Assembly: GCA_000467715.1 (NCBI GenBank)
Contig: AJFK01000052.1
Location: 1-64,000, forward strand
Length of the DNA stretch: 64,000 bases
Reading direction: 5' to 3'
Source of the DNA: Hysterium pulicare CBS 123377
Lineage: Eukaryota; Ascomycota; Dothideomycetes; Hysteriales; Hysteriaceae
Shown piece by piece: positions 11,693 to 21,846 of this stretch. The notes below the pieces were generated by a model. That model ran no database searches. It saw only the letters and a program-made list of their open reading frames with translations, and was not told the origin of the DNA. Position 1 is the stretch's first letter, and the number at the start of each line of letters is the position of its first letter. The translations under genes and the position numbers were made by a program.

Positions 11693-12604
11693 TTATGCCC
11701 AGCCAGGAGGAGTGTGAGTCTTTGCCCATTGTTCAATCGGCGTAAGCGTGACAGGTAATTCCCTCAGCACGAGGCTCATGTCGACGTAGAAAGGCTTATC
11801 GGGAGCCTCGTTGTAATAAGTATACGCCTTGAACATCTGGCTAACAATCTTCTCCGTCTCAAGACCCCTCCCTTGCATCGTGTTGCTAATCTTATTACAG
11901 AAGTCCGCAACAGTCTGACACTCATACCTCATCTTCTTTCCCCAAGCCCTCGACAACTTCTCGGCCAGCTGCTCCAACCGAACCGTTTCCGGGCCTCCAA
12001 CTGCAAAGTTCTGGCCCGCAAGCTCCGGGCGCTGCATTGCGGCCATCATCAGTTGCGCCACGTCGTCATGGCAGATCCAGCTCACTTCGAGATCAGGCTT
12101 GTGGCAGTAAACGACAGTCTGCTGGTCACGGATGGGAGGCAGGGCCCATCCCTCGAGCAGGTTGTCCAGATACACCACGGGCTGGATGCTGATGACAGGG
12201 ATGCCGGAGGCGCGCAGCAGACGGCGCATCTCTCGCCGATCGTCCTGCGCCTTGATGTCCTGCGGTACTTCTGGGACAGGCATGCTCGTGTTAAAGACAA
12301 GTAGGCGGACTCTGCCGCTTGTTTTCGCTGCCTCGCCGATTGCTTTGGCGGCGGAGATTATGGGCTCTGCTGGGTGGAAAGATGTGGAAGGAAGGTTAAG
12401 GAAGACGATTTCTGCGCGCTCAAGGACTCGGGAGATAGCGGCATGATCGTTGAAGTCTGCAGCACTGGTCTCAACATTGTGACCGTCAATGTTGATGCGC
12501 TTGGGGTTGCGGCTGACGGCAACGACTTCATGGCCGGCACGCGCAAGCACGGCGACTTGGGCTGCGCCCTGAACTCCTGAGGCTCCGAACACGATGACAC
12601 GCAT
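11693..12604 (-). CDS. NmrA-like atypical short-chain dehydrogenase
   Basis: An uninterrupted frame of 303 residues. The N-terminus MRVIVFGASGVQGAAQ has the GxxGxxG dinucleotide-binding loop, followed by a beta strand ending in AVSRNPKR, which favours NADP(H). Further conserved places are VFNTSMPVP, SIQPVVYLDNLLEGW and FAVGGPETVRLEQLA, typical of NmrA-like and isoflavone-reductase-like atypical SDRs. These act as NADP-dependent reductases or as redox sensors without catalysis, and the sequence does not decide between them. No signal peptide or membrane segment is seen. It is bounded by decayed DNA on one side and a 1.5-kb gene-free interval on the other. Confidence 0.88.
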   Translation of the reverse strand: MRVIVFGASGVQGAAQVAVLARAGHEVVAVSRNPKRINIDGHNVETSAADFNDHAAISRVLERAEIVFLNLPSTSFHPAEPIISAAKAIGEAAKTSGRVRLLVFNTSMPVPEVPQDIKAQDDRREMRRLLRASGIPVISIQPVVYLDNLLEGWALPPIRDQQTVVYCHKPDLEVSWICHDDVAQLMMAAMQRPELAGQNFAVGGPETVRLEQLAEKLSRAWGKKMRYECQTVADFCNKISNTMQGRGLETEKIVSQMFKAYTYYNEAPDKPFYVDMSLVLRELPVTLTPIEQWAKTHTPPGWA

Positions 12605-14118
12605 AGCAATGAGTGTAAGGGTAGCGTGCAGACTGTGGGCGGAGCTGATTGCGAGAGGTGTGGGGTCTGCTTTTTATGACGGCTTTGGAGAGATGATATT
12701 CTATCTGCGATCGGAAACCTTTTCCCGAAACCCTATCCCGCGTGGCGATCGACTCCGCATTGCATCTAGAAATGAAGGGGATTAAGGACTAAAAAGGCGC
12801 GGAAGGTCCATAAGGTATTGGGTAACTGTTAAGCCGCGCTCTATAAAGTTTGAGTGGTATGACTGTATGAGCATCGGCAAAAGATAATCTAAGCCGTGGA
12901 GTGCAGCCTCGAGTCAAGGTTGAGCCGAAGTTAAGCCGAACATTGTTGCAACAGAATCTTATAGATTGCTCGTGATAATACAACGGGCACCGAAATCATT
13001 TTCAGGGTGAAATATATATGGCATCATTCGAGCTCGGTGTCGAAAGAAATTGTATACCAGTCATAGTGCATTTTCGCAGCGTATTGCTTGAAGAAGAGTT
13101 TAATATAGCTTAACCACATGTAAAGTAGTAATTACGTTTAAAGCTCTTATTTATAGTTACTTCTATTAACTAAAGTAATAGTGTTTCTTTAATTTTATAT
13201 TTAGTTCTCAATGGTTTTATTTCTTTGGTTCTAGTACACTATTATCACTGTTGACGATGTTCGTTATAGCGATTTCCTAGATTGGGGTTGTGGCGCGAGT
13301 CTATTTAGACTGCTTACTTCTTGGTCGGGGGGTCCCGCCAGCCTTTCAGCCCGTTAGCCCCGTCTCCGCTGTCGATCATTGTAGAAAGTAAGCTTCTACG
13401 CTGCTCGCAGGATCAGCTCGCAGGATCAGCTCGCAGGATCAGCGCGCTGACTTTTGTTCGAGTCTCGATGGCTTGTATGACTTGCTGTCCATTTGCATGA
13501 GGTTAGTGGTTGACCACTGGATTTCGTGGCCACGGTAGTCCATCGCGGCCAGAAAAATGTTGCTTTCGTTGATGTGCGAATCGTTAGGGGTGGGAAGAGA
13601 GAAGTGGTTGTTATGGTTATGGGAGACGAAGTGGGGCATATTAAGAGCGAGTGACGGTCAATGAAAGACACATATGTGTAGGTGGAAGCCATTCACCTAT
13701 CTAGTAAGCAAATGTGAAATCCGGGAGATACGGTGGGGCCTTTTTAGACGTATGCAAACAAGTGACGTATAGCATGAATGTGTGAAGGCTTACCAAGAGC
13801 TAAGCGACGATAAAGTCGGTGCGAACACATAAATAGGGGTTAGCCAAGACCACGCGTACAAAAGTGAAGTATATTCATAACAGTGAACGCGTATGTGGAC
13901 ATCAAAAGCCAGATAATTCACCCTAGGAAGTACTCACATAATCAGTGAGCAATCACCAGAGTTTTCGGGAAATAGCAAACTGCTTGGCACATCTCGGGTG
14001 GACTTGAGGGTTATGAAGTTCCATGAACAGTTGCAAACCAATCTAGACTAAAACAAACAACCTGAACCTACACCCTTTCTCCTAGGGGACCCTTTCAGTA
14101 TCTCGGCTCTTAAATATC
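12605..14118. other. Intergenic, no supported gene
   Basis: AT-rich around 13.08-13.25 kb. A minus-strand frame at 13439-13639 of 66 residues (starting MPHFVSHNHNNHFSLP) could be the tail of a small gene but has no recognisable domain and is overlapped by another frame. A 13-bp tandem repeat lies at 13404-13442. Confidence 0.45.
13404..13442. repeat. 13-bp tandem repeat, three copies
   Basis: Three perfect head-to-tail copies of CTCGCAGGATCAG. Confidence 0.9.
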
Positions 14119-14581
14119 CTACTCCAAAGCCACAGGGCGCGGGGGACTGCGAGCGCTTTTCAAGGTAGCGTTGCTGCTAACATCGCTGCAGATAAGATCT
14201 TGATCAAGCTATTCCTCAGTTAGACGGATTGCTAAGCAACTGTAGGGTGCTCCGGGAGATACTCACAACTGGAAGCAAGCAGCACTTGGCCTGCTGACCA
14301 CCCGCACGACAAGTTTTGACGAAATCAGCTGCGTCGGTCGGGACTTTGGATGCTGAATTGAGAATGGAGCATTAGCATGCGTGGTTGATGCATAACTTGT
14401 TGATGGACTTACGGACTTGGCAGTCAAGAACTGCTAAGTGTAGGACGTCGGTCGCACAGCACTGAGGTGTGGGCGTCGAGCCGAAGCATACTTTTGCTTG
14501 GCGGGAATCTACGGCGCCTGGAAGAGCGATTGCCGAGGAAATGAGAGCAAAGAGAGCGAGTGTGGAAGTAGGAAGAAGCAT
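14119..14581 (-). CDS. Class II hydrophobin, secreted
   Basis: Three exons (14581-14413, 14352-14267, 14208-14119) sum to 345 bp, coding for 114 residues. The introns are 60 and 58 bp. A signal peptide (MLLPTSTLALFALISSAIA) is followed by LPGAVDSRQ. The mature part shows all eight cysteines with the spacing C-8-CC-11-C-16-C-8-CC-10-C, the pattern of class II hydrophobins such as cerato-ulmin and HFB. These small secreted proteins self-assemble at air-water or wall surfaces, coating hyphae and spores. An upstream in-frame Met would add 48 residues before the signal peptide and is rejected. Unusually, about 18 residues (SSNATLKSARSPPRPVALE) follow shortly after the last cysteine, where class II proteins normally stop within a few residues. 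Confidence 0.9.
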
Positions 14582-15911
14582 GATGAAAGTCTTGCTTTGA
14601 GATGTTCTTGGATGGTATTCAGTGTTTCGTTGTGAGAGGACTGGTGCCCGAGTGAAATTAGTAGTGGATGTGAAGTGGGCAAGGAAACGCAAGAGAATAT
14701 AAGTATAAGTGTATGGCGACGTCATAAACAGGTTGACAAGTACAAAGCATGCAGTGTCTGGGGGCTATCTGATGAACGTCATGGTAAATCTATTTCATCT
14801 CAAGTGCATGGCTGACACGGATCTTTTCAGTGGATCGAATGGTGCTTTAGATGCTATCCAGAAAGCGTGCACGATTGACGCAGGAACGAATCGAAACAGA
14901 ACCACGGAGGTATGTTCCGATTGGGCAAGCATAACGAGATCCATCAAGAGTCGTGGTCTTGGGAGATTTTGCAATCACCAGCTGATAAAATAGATAGAGC
15001 AAAAGCGGCTGGTTGGCAAATGTACAGTTTATCGCTCTGTTTTCCTTGGTATCGCTTGGGTTTATATACATTTAAGACCAGGGTTGGCCTTAATCCGCGA
15101 TATTGGCTGCGGGGATTTCGAAATCCAATAGGAATAAATTCGATGCCTACGCCCCTGTTAGCTAGCATTGCCCGGCAACAGTACTTTGGTAGAAGTCCCT
15201 CAACCCATTTTTGTTGAGCGTTGGTTACATGTACTCCTATTCAGCTAATGCAATTTATGGACCTGCACACTGTATTTCACCGCGGAATTGGAGGTTGCAC
15301 AGAGGGTAGTTGTACCCGGGAATCAGGCTCGTAGCCATGATATATAATATTTGTCCTGGTATTGTGCGAATATCCTCGTTTGGATTTGTGAAGCGACAAA
15401 AAGGTCCGAAATGCTCGCTGTTTGATATATTCCCTCGCGTGATGCTGGTATTAGACGATTGCAAGTTGTGGAACACATGATTGAAGTGAATTAAGAAGGA
15501 TGATGACCTGTTCCGAAAGACAAAAGATAGATTTAGATCCACTTCGAGGACCCAGTGGCGAGCAAGCCCAACAGTTGATACAGCCGTGAAGATGCATCGC
15601 GCGGTCGTGGCTTGATAGTCCCAATCTTCTAATCCCAGAGGCGAGGCGTCCGCAATGATTGGCATAAGCCTGTCATAACATGATTAATGCTCTGAATCAC
15701 TCGAAAGGCATCGTCCCGCGTTGGCTGTTCCAGAGGTGTAGCTTCGCAGAGGAGATTTGGCGATATCGGATTGTGAAGGAGAATCCTTCCGATCTCCAGC
15801 CGAGCGATGACAAATTCACGGATCGCGTCATAGGCCTCGGCATGTTTTCCTCTCAACTCCCCACATCTTCATCTCTTCGACGTTTGATCCACAGTCCATC
15901 ACTCCAGCAAC
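14582..15911. other. Intergenic, possible decayed minus-strand gene
   Basis: The hydrophobin promoter lies at the left. On the minus strand, frames at 15629-15856 (with FVIARLEIGRILLHNPI) and 15255-15665 overlap near a shared HVMTG region in different frames. Together they look like a coding fragment that has lost its frame, but I cannot assign a family. Nothing else is supported. Confidence 0.4.
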
Positions 15912-16805
15912 ATGACTACAGCGCAACTCAGACACATCGATACGTCCTCTTACGAGGGTAAGCCGTGGAACAAGGTAGACTCGCCAGGTGTCTCGTTCAA
16001 ACAGTTGGATCACCTGCGAAGAGTTTCGAATATCCGCGGAAGAGAAAATGAATTCTCCACCGACAATTGCGGCTTCGCTGTATATACGTCACCCGCAAAA
16101 GAGAAACTCTTCGTCGATGATACAGCCGTCCGGTCCGGATACTACGAGGAAGTGGAGGCTCTGCTGCGCAACAAGCTGTCCGGAATCAAGAAGGTCGTCA
16201 TTTTTGACCACACGATTCGCCGAAGAACGAAGGGCTCGCCGCGCCAACCTGTTCAGCAAGTTCATGTCGACCAGACACCTGGTGCCGCAGCAGTCCGCCT
16301 TCGGCGGCACCTTCCCAAAGACGAAGCAGAAGAACTTTTGGGAGGCAGATACCAGATCATTAATGTTTGGCGACCGATCGAGAATCCTGCCAGCGATTTC
16401 CCCTTGGCCGTGATTGATTGGCGTTCGACAAGACCTGAAGACTTCATTCCTGTCGACCTTCTCTATCCGAAGCGCGATAGTGTTCACATGGACGACGATG
16501 ACGATCGAGGGAAGGAGAAACTTCCCGATCCGAGCTCTTTTCTCTCAACGGAAGGATATGAAGTGAAAGGCGAAACGTTGGCCGTCGCTCCAAACGAAAA
16601 GCATCAATTTTACTATATGAAAGATATGGCGCCGGATGAGGTCATGCTTCTGAAATGTTTCGACTCCCGAGGAGAAGGTATGGAGAAGGGAATTAGTGGT
16701 CTGGCTTTACGCACCCCCCATACAGCTTTTGTGGACCCTGCGACACCACCTGACGCCCCAGGGCGCCAATCGATTGAAGTCCGGTGCTTGGTATTCTACG
16801 CATAG
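15912..16805 (+). CDS. CmcJ/NvfI/AsaB-type Fe(II)/2-oxoglutarate-like oxidoreductase
   Basis: A single exon of 297 residues. The family pattern is clear: the metal-binding H-x-D at His118/Asp120 (QVHVDQTPGAAAVRLRRHLP), then YQIINVWRPI, FPLAVIDWRS, KHQFYYMKDM, EVMLLKCFDS, and RTPHTAF with the distal ligand His270, ending SIEVRCLVFYA. Known relatives are tailoring oxygenases or desaturases in fungal and bacterial secondary-metabolite pathways (cephamycin CmcJ, gibberellin GA4 desaturase, aspergillic acid and novofumigatonin enzymes). An insertion of about 25 residues with a run of five Asp (about residues 190-220) separates the middle strands and is unusual. It converges with the acyltransferase gene, with only 80 bp between the two stops. 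The substrate is unknown. Confidence 0.88.
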   Translation: MTTAQLRHIDTSSYEGKPWNKVDSPGVSFKQLDHLRRVSNIRGRENEFSTDNCGFAVYTSPAKEKLFVDDTAVRSGYYEEVEALLRNKLSGIKKVVIFDHTIRRRTKGSPRQPVQQVHVDQTPGAAAVRLRRHLPKDEAEELLGGRYQIINVWRPIENPASDFPLAVIDWRSTRPEDFIPVDLLYPKRDSVHMDDDDDRGKEKLPDPSSFLSTEGYEVKGETLAVAPNEKHQFYYMKDMAPDEVMLLKCFDSRGEGMEKGISGLALRTPHTAFVDPATPPDAPGRQSIEVRCLVFYA

Positions 16806-16885
16806 AAGCCATTCAGCGCAATGAGAACGATTGAGATCCTTCAATTCTTTTAGGCTTTGTGGACTATTTCACTTGAGTACTCCTG

Positions 16886-18223
16886 TCAAAGTGATTTGAC
16901 CCATGATATGATGCTGAAAGGCAAAATTGCAGGCTTATCATCCGCACCGTGGATTCCAACGGTGGGGTAAAACCATACCGGCGTGGACCACGTCAAGAAA
17001 ACTACCACCCAGGCATAACCCAGCAGCCTAACGAACAAGCTGGGAGGAACGTCTGTTCTTTTACCACGCTTCAGAGACCGATAGATTGCCTGAACAGCGT
17101 CTTCAAAGATTATACCAAATGCCTGCGTTACGAAAAACCGCACAGCACCCGATTGAGCCCAGGTCATGCCAGCAAGTTTGTCAGATACTGCATGCATGTA
17201 CCCGGAAACCATGAATGTGGCGATTATCTTCCCATAGCGAGCAATCAACGTCCCATGAGATATTCTCAGGATATCGTGGACGACGAACTCTGCGATGCCA
17301 GCAAACTTCTGCCGATTATGCTGATGCCAGAAAACACTATCACTCGTTAGGACCTGACTTCGTTCATAGGTTGAGGATACACACCCCCAGAATTTTCGAA
17401 CAGAGTAGAGCTCTGTGAGCGGCCCGAAGGCCGGCCGCCACGACTCTACCTCGCAAAGTCCAGTAGCGACGGTGACTATACTAACAATACCTTGAATGAC
17501 CACGAGGAACAAGTCAAGTATGATCCAAAACATTGCGGTACTGATTAATCGCAGGCCGAGTTGTTGCCCAGTGATCTGGACTTGCGAGCTAAAGATTGGG
17601 ACAAACTTGGCCGAGAAGGGTTCCACTTCCTGCTTTGCAAGTCCCGAGAAATCCAGAAAGAGGACACCCAAAAACGTGACTAACGTTGTCTTGAGCACAA
17701 AGGCGGTTCTCGAAGGGACATATCGCGGATTTTGGTATGAAAATGGAGCGACGTTCTTGACTTCGTATGGCGTTCCGCAATGGCGGAAGGTGAAGTTTAG
17801 GTAAACCCCAAAGCAGAAGCGATTCCAAAATGTATCCTTCTTCCATGCAGGAAGAGGTCCCTTATAATCATATGCTCTGGGTTCGGTTTTCCGGTCGGAC
17901 GCAAGCGTTGCTGGACCATGCCTCTCGAAACTCCATCGACTCAACAGGATCACTTCCAAGTACTGTAGAGTCCAACCTACGATCGACCCTCCCAGCAACG
18001 CCGTCCAAAACGTCGGATGCGGCGTATCGAGACATATTGCAAAAATGAGCCAAGCGAAAGAGAGCTGGATTGGAAGCGCAGCGATGCGCAGAATCGAGTA
18101 TGGCGCGGTGAAACCGATTAGGAAACTCGAAATGGAAAAATGAAAGAGGTAGATAACGATGCATTGGAAGATGGCACTGTCGAAGAAACTCGAAGCTGCG
18201 GCCATACTGCGCCTCGCCGGCAA
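16886..18223 (-). CDS. MBOAT/wax-synthase-like membrane O-acyltransferase
   Basis: The minus frame reads through 445 residues, but a 48-bp in-frame intron (17384-17337, GTGTGT...CTAACG...AG) is likely. Removing it joins RKFWG to VFWHQHNRQKF and restores the conserved RxFWG-x-FWHQ block, leaving about 429 residues. Several membrane helices are evident (IVIYLFHFSISSFLIGF near the N-terminus, others throughout). The catalytic-type histidine sits in FMVSGYMHAVSD. Wax-synthase-like MBOATs transfer acyl groups, often acetyl, to hydroxyl groups, and fungal meroterpenoid clusters use them for acetylation. It is divergent from the P450 across about 890 bp and convergent with the CmcJ-like gene, which suggests shared tailoring duty. 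The substrate is inference. Confidence 0.85.
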   Translation of the reverse strand: MPARRSMAAASSFFDSAIFQCIVIYLFHFSISSFLIGFTAPYSILRIAALPIQLSFAWLIFAICLDTPHPTFWTALLGGSIVGWTLQYLEVILLSRWSFERHGPATLASDRKTEPRAYDYKGPLPAWKKDTFWNRFCFGVYLNFTFRHCGTPYEVKNVAPFSYQNPRYVPSRTAFVLKTTLVTFLGVLFLDFSGLAKQEVEPFSAKFVPIFSSQVQITGQQLGLRLISTAMFWIILDLFLVVIQGIVSIVTVATGLCEVESWRPAFGPLTELYSVRKFWGCVSSTYERSQVLTSDSVFWHQHNRQKFAGIAEFVVHDILRISHGTLIARYGKIIATFMVSGYMHAVSDKLAGMTWAQSGAVRFFVTQAFGIIFEDAVQAIYRSLKRGKRTDVPPSLFVRLLGYAWVVVFLTWSTPVWFYPTVGIHGADDKPAILPFSIISWVKSL

Positions 18224-19111
18224 TGCTCAATCGCCGACTCCCGATAACATAAAAAGGGCAGAGCAGGAGAGGCGGAACTTGGCGTCGTAAAGGTACAAGA
18301 ATAGGAAAAGCGCAGAGGTGGAAGTCCGCTCGATTTGTATGAGAGACACTCAACAAGAACCCATATATTTGGATCAATAACCTAGATGTCGCAAGGTCTC
18401 GGGCTTTGATGATCAGCAACCAAAAAACGTGGTGGAGTATGGGTCCCTAGCCGTGGGGTCCAAGGTTTACTTTTGAATCCACTGCGCAGGAACCGCTCCC
18501 ACAAGAAAACAGAGCGGGCTGTGCATATGCACGTGTGCACAGTAGACTGAAACATGCTCACCAGGAACCGGCCGAAGATTCCGCACCTGGTTCATCATTA
18601 TTGGGGGCGGCAGTAAGACCTGAAGCTTGGGTCGGAGTCCGAACGCTGCTATGCTTCGATGTCTCATCCCGGCACTCGTCTACGGCTAACCCAAAGCAGC
18701 TGTTTTATCGAATATTGCCAGAAATGTCCTTTACGAGCTCCCGATCGACAATACCAGACTTTACTGGTCGTTGCGAATAATGCAACCTACCGCCCCAAGC
18801 CCCACATTCGTCTTCTGCTCCGACCAAGCACACTTCTAGACTTAACTTCTCCGGGCTCATTTAACAAGGTTTCAGATAATGAAATCCGCTACGGATTTGA
18901 CCGATATAGCCGGACGCACAATAGGGCTGTGGAGATTGATGATTGGGGCCTTACTAGTGGTACAGTTCAAGCTGAAGGGTCCTGGATGTTATTCACTTAA
19001 GCTTCGATCCGAGGACCTAAATATCTTCGGCTCCTCTCCACATGCATAATAGTCTCTGTCACATAGTCTCTGTCGTTACTCTAGATCAGACCCGTCGATC
19101 GCTTATACGGT
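18224..19111. promoter_or_regulatory. Divergent intergenic region between acyltransferase and P450
   Basis: This 888-bp interval separates the minus-strand acyltransferase start from the plus-strand P450 start and must hold both promoters. No further gene is supported. I did not find a clear palindromic regulator site. Confidence 0.5.
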
Positions 19112-21060
19112 ATGTCTAACGCTCTGGTCATGAACTGCACGTCGACCTATGAGCCCTTTCCGTGGCAATGCTGGTCATTCCTCTCTACAGATCTGGTCGT
19201 CGTGAAGAGCCACCCTTGGAAGGATACTGAACATCGTCGTCATGGTTCCTTCATGTTCATGCTTGCGGCTGGTATTATTGCATCGATCATTCTGACATAT
19301 GCAACTACCTATGCGAACGCACTTGTGGCTCATCGCAGTAAAGAACGCCCATCCACGCCGTCCGATGCTCCTTACTGGATTCCAGGGCTCGCCCACTCCC
19401 TCAACTTCTTGCAAGATGCGGCAAATCTGGTAGAATGGGCTTCGTAAGTAATATCAAAACTTCCCCATCGCTTCTAGGGCCGTTATTGACGGTGCGTCAT
19501 AGAAAATTCTTCCCTGACCATACTCCTGTTCGTCTGAAGTTCTTGAACATGGAAGTTATTTTTGTCTCCGGGAAAGAGAACGTGGCGGCAATCTGGAAAG
19601 GCTCGCGAGAACTTGGCTCCAAAGAAGGCGTGTGCATGATCATGGAAAAGGTCTTTGCAACGCCAAAGCACGCCATGGAATTTTACCGTGCGGACAACTC
19701 TGGGGTGCAGCTTCAGCCCCATCCGTGCTCCAGCATCAAGCAAGAGCATCGCATTTACTACCACAACTTCCGAACCACACAAGATTTCCTGACGGGTGAG
19801 AAGTTGAAACGATTCGCTCAGAGGATGCAATCAAATCTACGTCGGCAAGTTGCGTCTGCGGATGTTGGCTATGGCTGGCATGCTCAGTCAGATTTCTACG
19901 TTTTCATACAGCAGATGCTTTTCCCTGCTGCTGTCGAAGCGATGTGTGGTTCACACATTCTTTCACTCAACCCGACTTTCACCGAAGACTTCTGGACGTT
20001 TGACAATCATTTCCCTTTGTTCTTCAAACTCTATCCCAGATGGATGATACCGAAAGGCTACACAGCCCGAGAAAGATGCCTACAGAGCGTGAAGAAGTGG
20101 CTAGCTTTTGCTCATGAAAATTTCGACGAGAGCATGATTAGCACGGATGGTGACTGGGATCCCTATTTTGGTTCCCAATTCATCAGATCTCGACAGGATT
20201 ACTGCTCTGCTATGGAAGCCATGGATAAAGATGCGGTTGCTTCTGCGGAGTTCGGCATGATATGGGCGTAAGTGATTCGATCAAGGTATCTTTATCATAT
20301 GCCAATTCCTGACTTTGCTTTTAGCACCAATGCAAACACAATACCAAGCGCCTTCTGGTTACTTATTGAAGTCCTTCGCGACTCCGACCTTCTCGCTCGA
20401 GCAAGAAACGAGATCGACCAGTGTCGTTCGCCATCCTGGACACCAAGTAATCCAGATTTCGATGCCAATAAGCTCATAAAATCACCTCTTCTCCAGTCTG
20501 TGTATGCGGAGACTCTCAGGCTTTATGTCGCAGTTTTCCCTATCCGCACCTCAGAGTACAAAGACTACCGACTGAAGAACACTATCTTCAAGAAGGACAA
20601 GCTCGTAGCCATCTCAAGCCGCGTGGCGCATATGGATGAAACGATCTGGGGCACTGGTGGTCCAGGCAAGCCCCATCCCCTCCAAACGTTCTGGGCGGAA
20701 CGGTTCCTAGTCTACCCGAAGGATCCGTACAGTGGCCCTAGAGTTCGTAGCGCCGTCGAAGTCACCGAAAGAACCAACGACAACGGAAATAACAAACCCG
20801 CGTTCTCAGTCGATGGCCTCACCTCTGCGTGGATACCGTATGGAGGAGGGCAGAGGATGTGTCCCGGTCGTTTCTTTGCCAAGCAAGAGATGTTGCTTTG
20901 TCTAGCAATGCTGCTGTCAGCTTTCGATATTGAATTCGAGAGTCCCGCGAAATCATCCCCAGATCTAAATTTCTACGGCCTTGGCGCACTTCCGCCGAAG
21001 GGCAAGACCCCATTTCGAATTCGCCGACGGAGATGTAGAGTGGATAGTTGTAGCGAATAG
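19112..21060 (+). CDS. Cytochrome P450 (CYP7/CYP8-like fungal group)
   Basis: Exons 19112-19443, 19503-20267 and 20325-21060 sum to 611 codons (610 residues). The introns are 59 and 57 bp. An N-terminal membrane anchor (FMFMLAAGIIASIILTYATT) is followed by APYWIPGLAHSLNFL. The I-helix region is around MIWATNANTIPSAFWLLIEV, the ExxR motif is AETLRL, and the PERF-like segment is FWAERFLVYP. The haem loop is PYGGGQRMCPGRFFAKQE with the thiolate Cys. This arrangement matches fungal P450s often annotated as prostacyclin-synthase or oxysterol-7-alpha-hydroxylase-like. Expected location is the ER membrane. A Met further downstream, near 19253, just before the anchor is an alternative start. Its neighbours suggest oxidation of a terpenoid or sterol-like compound, which is inference. 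Confidence 0.9.
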
Positions 21061-21846
21061 GCAAACAATGTAAGCTTTCCTTTGTGCTTGTTTCTGGGGA
21101 ATCACCGGGGCCCACTTCGATAGCCATGCATATACGGAGTTTGGATCTGTGCTACTGCAGAAATAAGATATCCAGGTTGAAAATCCATCTGACATGCATG
21201 TGCATCGTCGCCCTAACCGAATGTGGCAGCTCCCGTACCTATCATGAAAAAGAAAACCAAATGTCGTGATTTCAATCCACCAAACAACTGGCTGTTTGTC
21301 AGCCGTAAACCTTGCAACGCAGCATCGGCCATCAGACGACCTTCCGAAGGGGCCGAAACGCGGCCATGCTGATGGAGTCATACAAGCTTTCCCAAGCTCC
21401 AGGGCCCCAGGATTACTGTGGATCAATAACAGTGCATCTCGGTGGTACAGATCATTCAAGCTTTTAGCCTACATCCACGTGGTTTCTCGGCCGAGATTCA
21501 GCTCAGAATCAAGCCCTGAGCTCCTATCCTGGGGCATTGCGGCGGACTTTGCTTACCGCGAACGAAGCTTTGAGCATCCCTAGCGTCGGGATTCAAATGT
21601 AGGAGCACGGCGCTAGTACTCCACTACGGGTAATGAGAATGCCGAGTAGAGTCATTGATTCGTCTTCATTGTGCAACATCAATATGAGACGGGTGGCTGG
21701 CCTACTATTACCGGCGATGTCGAGATGCTTCATTAACGCTCTGACGCTCCACACTGGATTCTTTGTGAAGTTGCTCGAACGAATGCTCTTTAGAGACAAG
21801 CTTGGTATCTTTCCCAGTAGCCTCTCGATTCTATGCTTCTTTCAAC
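21061..21846. other. Intergenic, nothing supported
   Basis: Short overlapping frames on both strands with no known motif. It holds the promoter of the downstream membrane-protein gene. Confidence 0.5.

Noticed and set aside
13404-13442. Short tandem repeat as the start of a CRISPR array
   Set aside because: No spacers, perfect head-to-tail 13-bp units, eukaryotic context.
14582-14725. N-terminal extension of the hydrophobin to the upstream Met
   Set aside because: It would place the signal peptide 48 residues inside the protein. The inner Met at 14581 fits secretion.
15255-15665. 136-residue minus-strand open frame as a gene
   Set aside because: No recognisable domain, and it overlaps another frame that shares only a short stretch. 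Kept as a possible gene ruin only.
21591-21660. Possible tRNA because of a TTTGAATCCC box-B-like string
   Set aside because: The flanking bases do not form a T-arm or acceptor stem.
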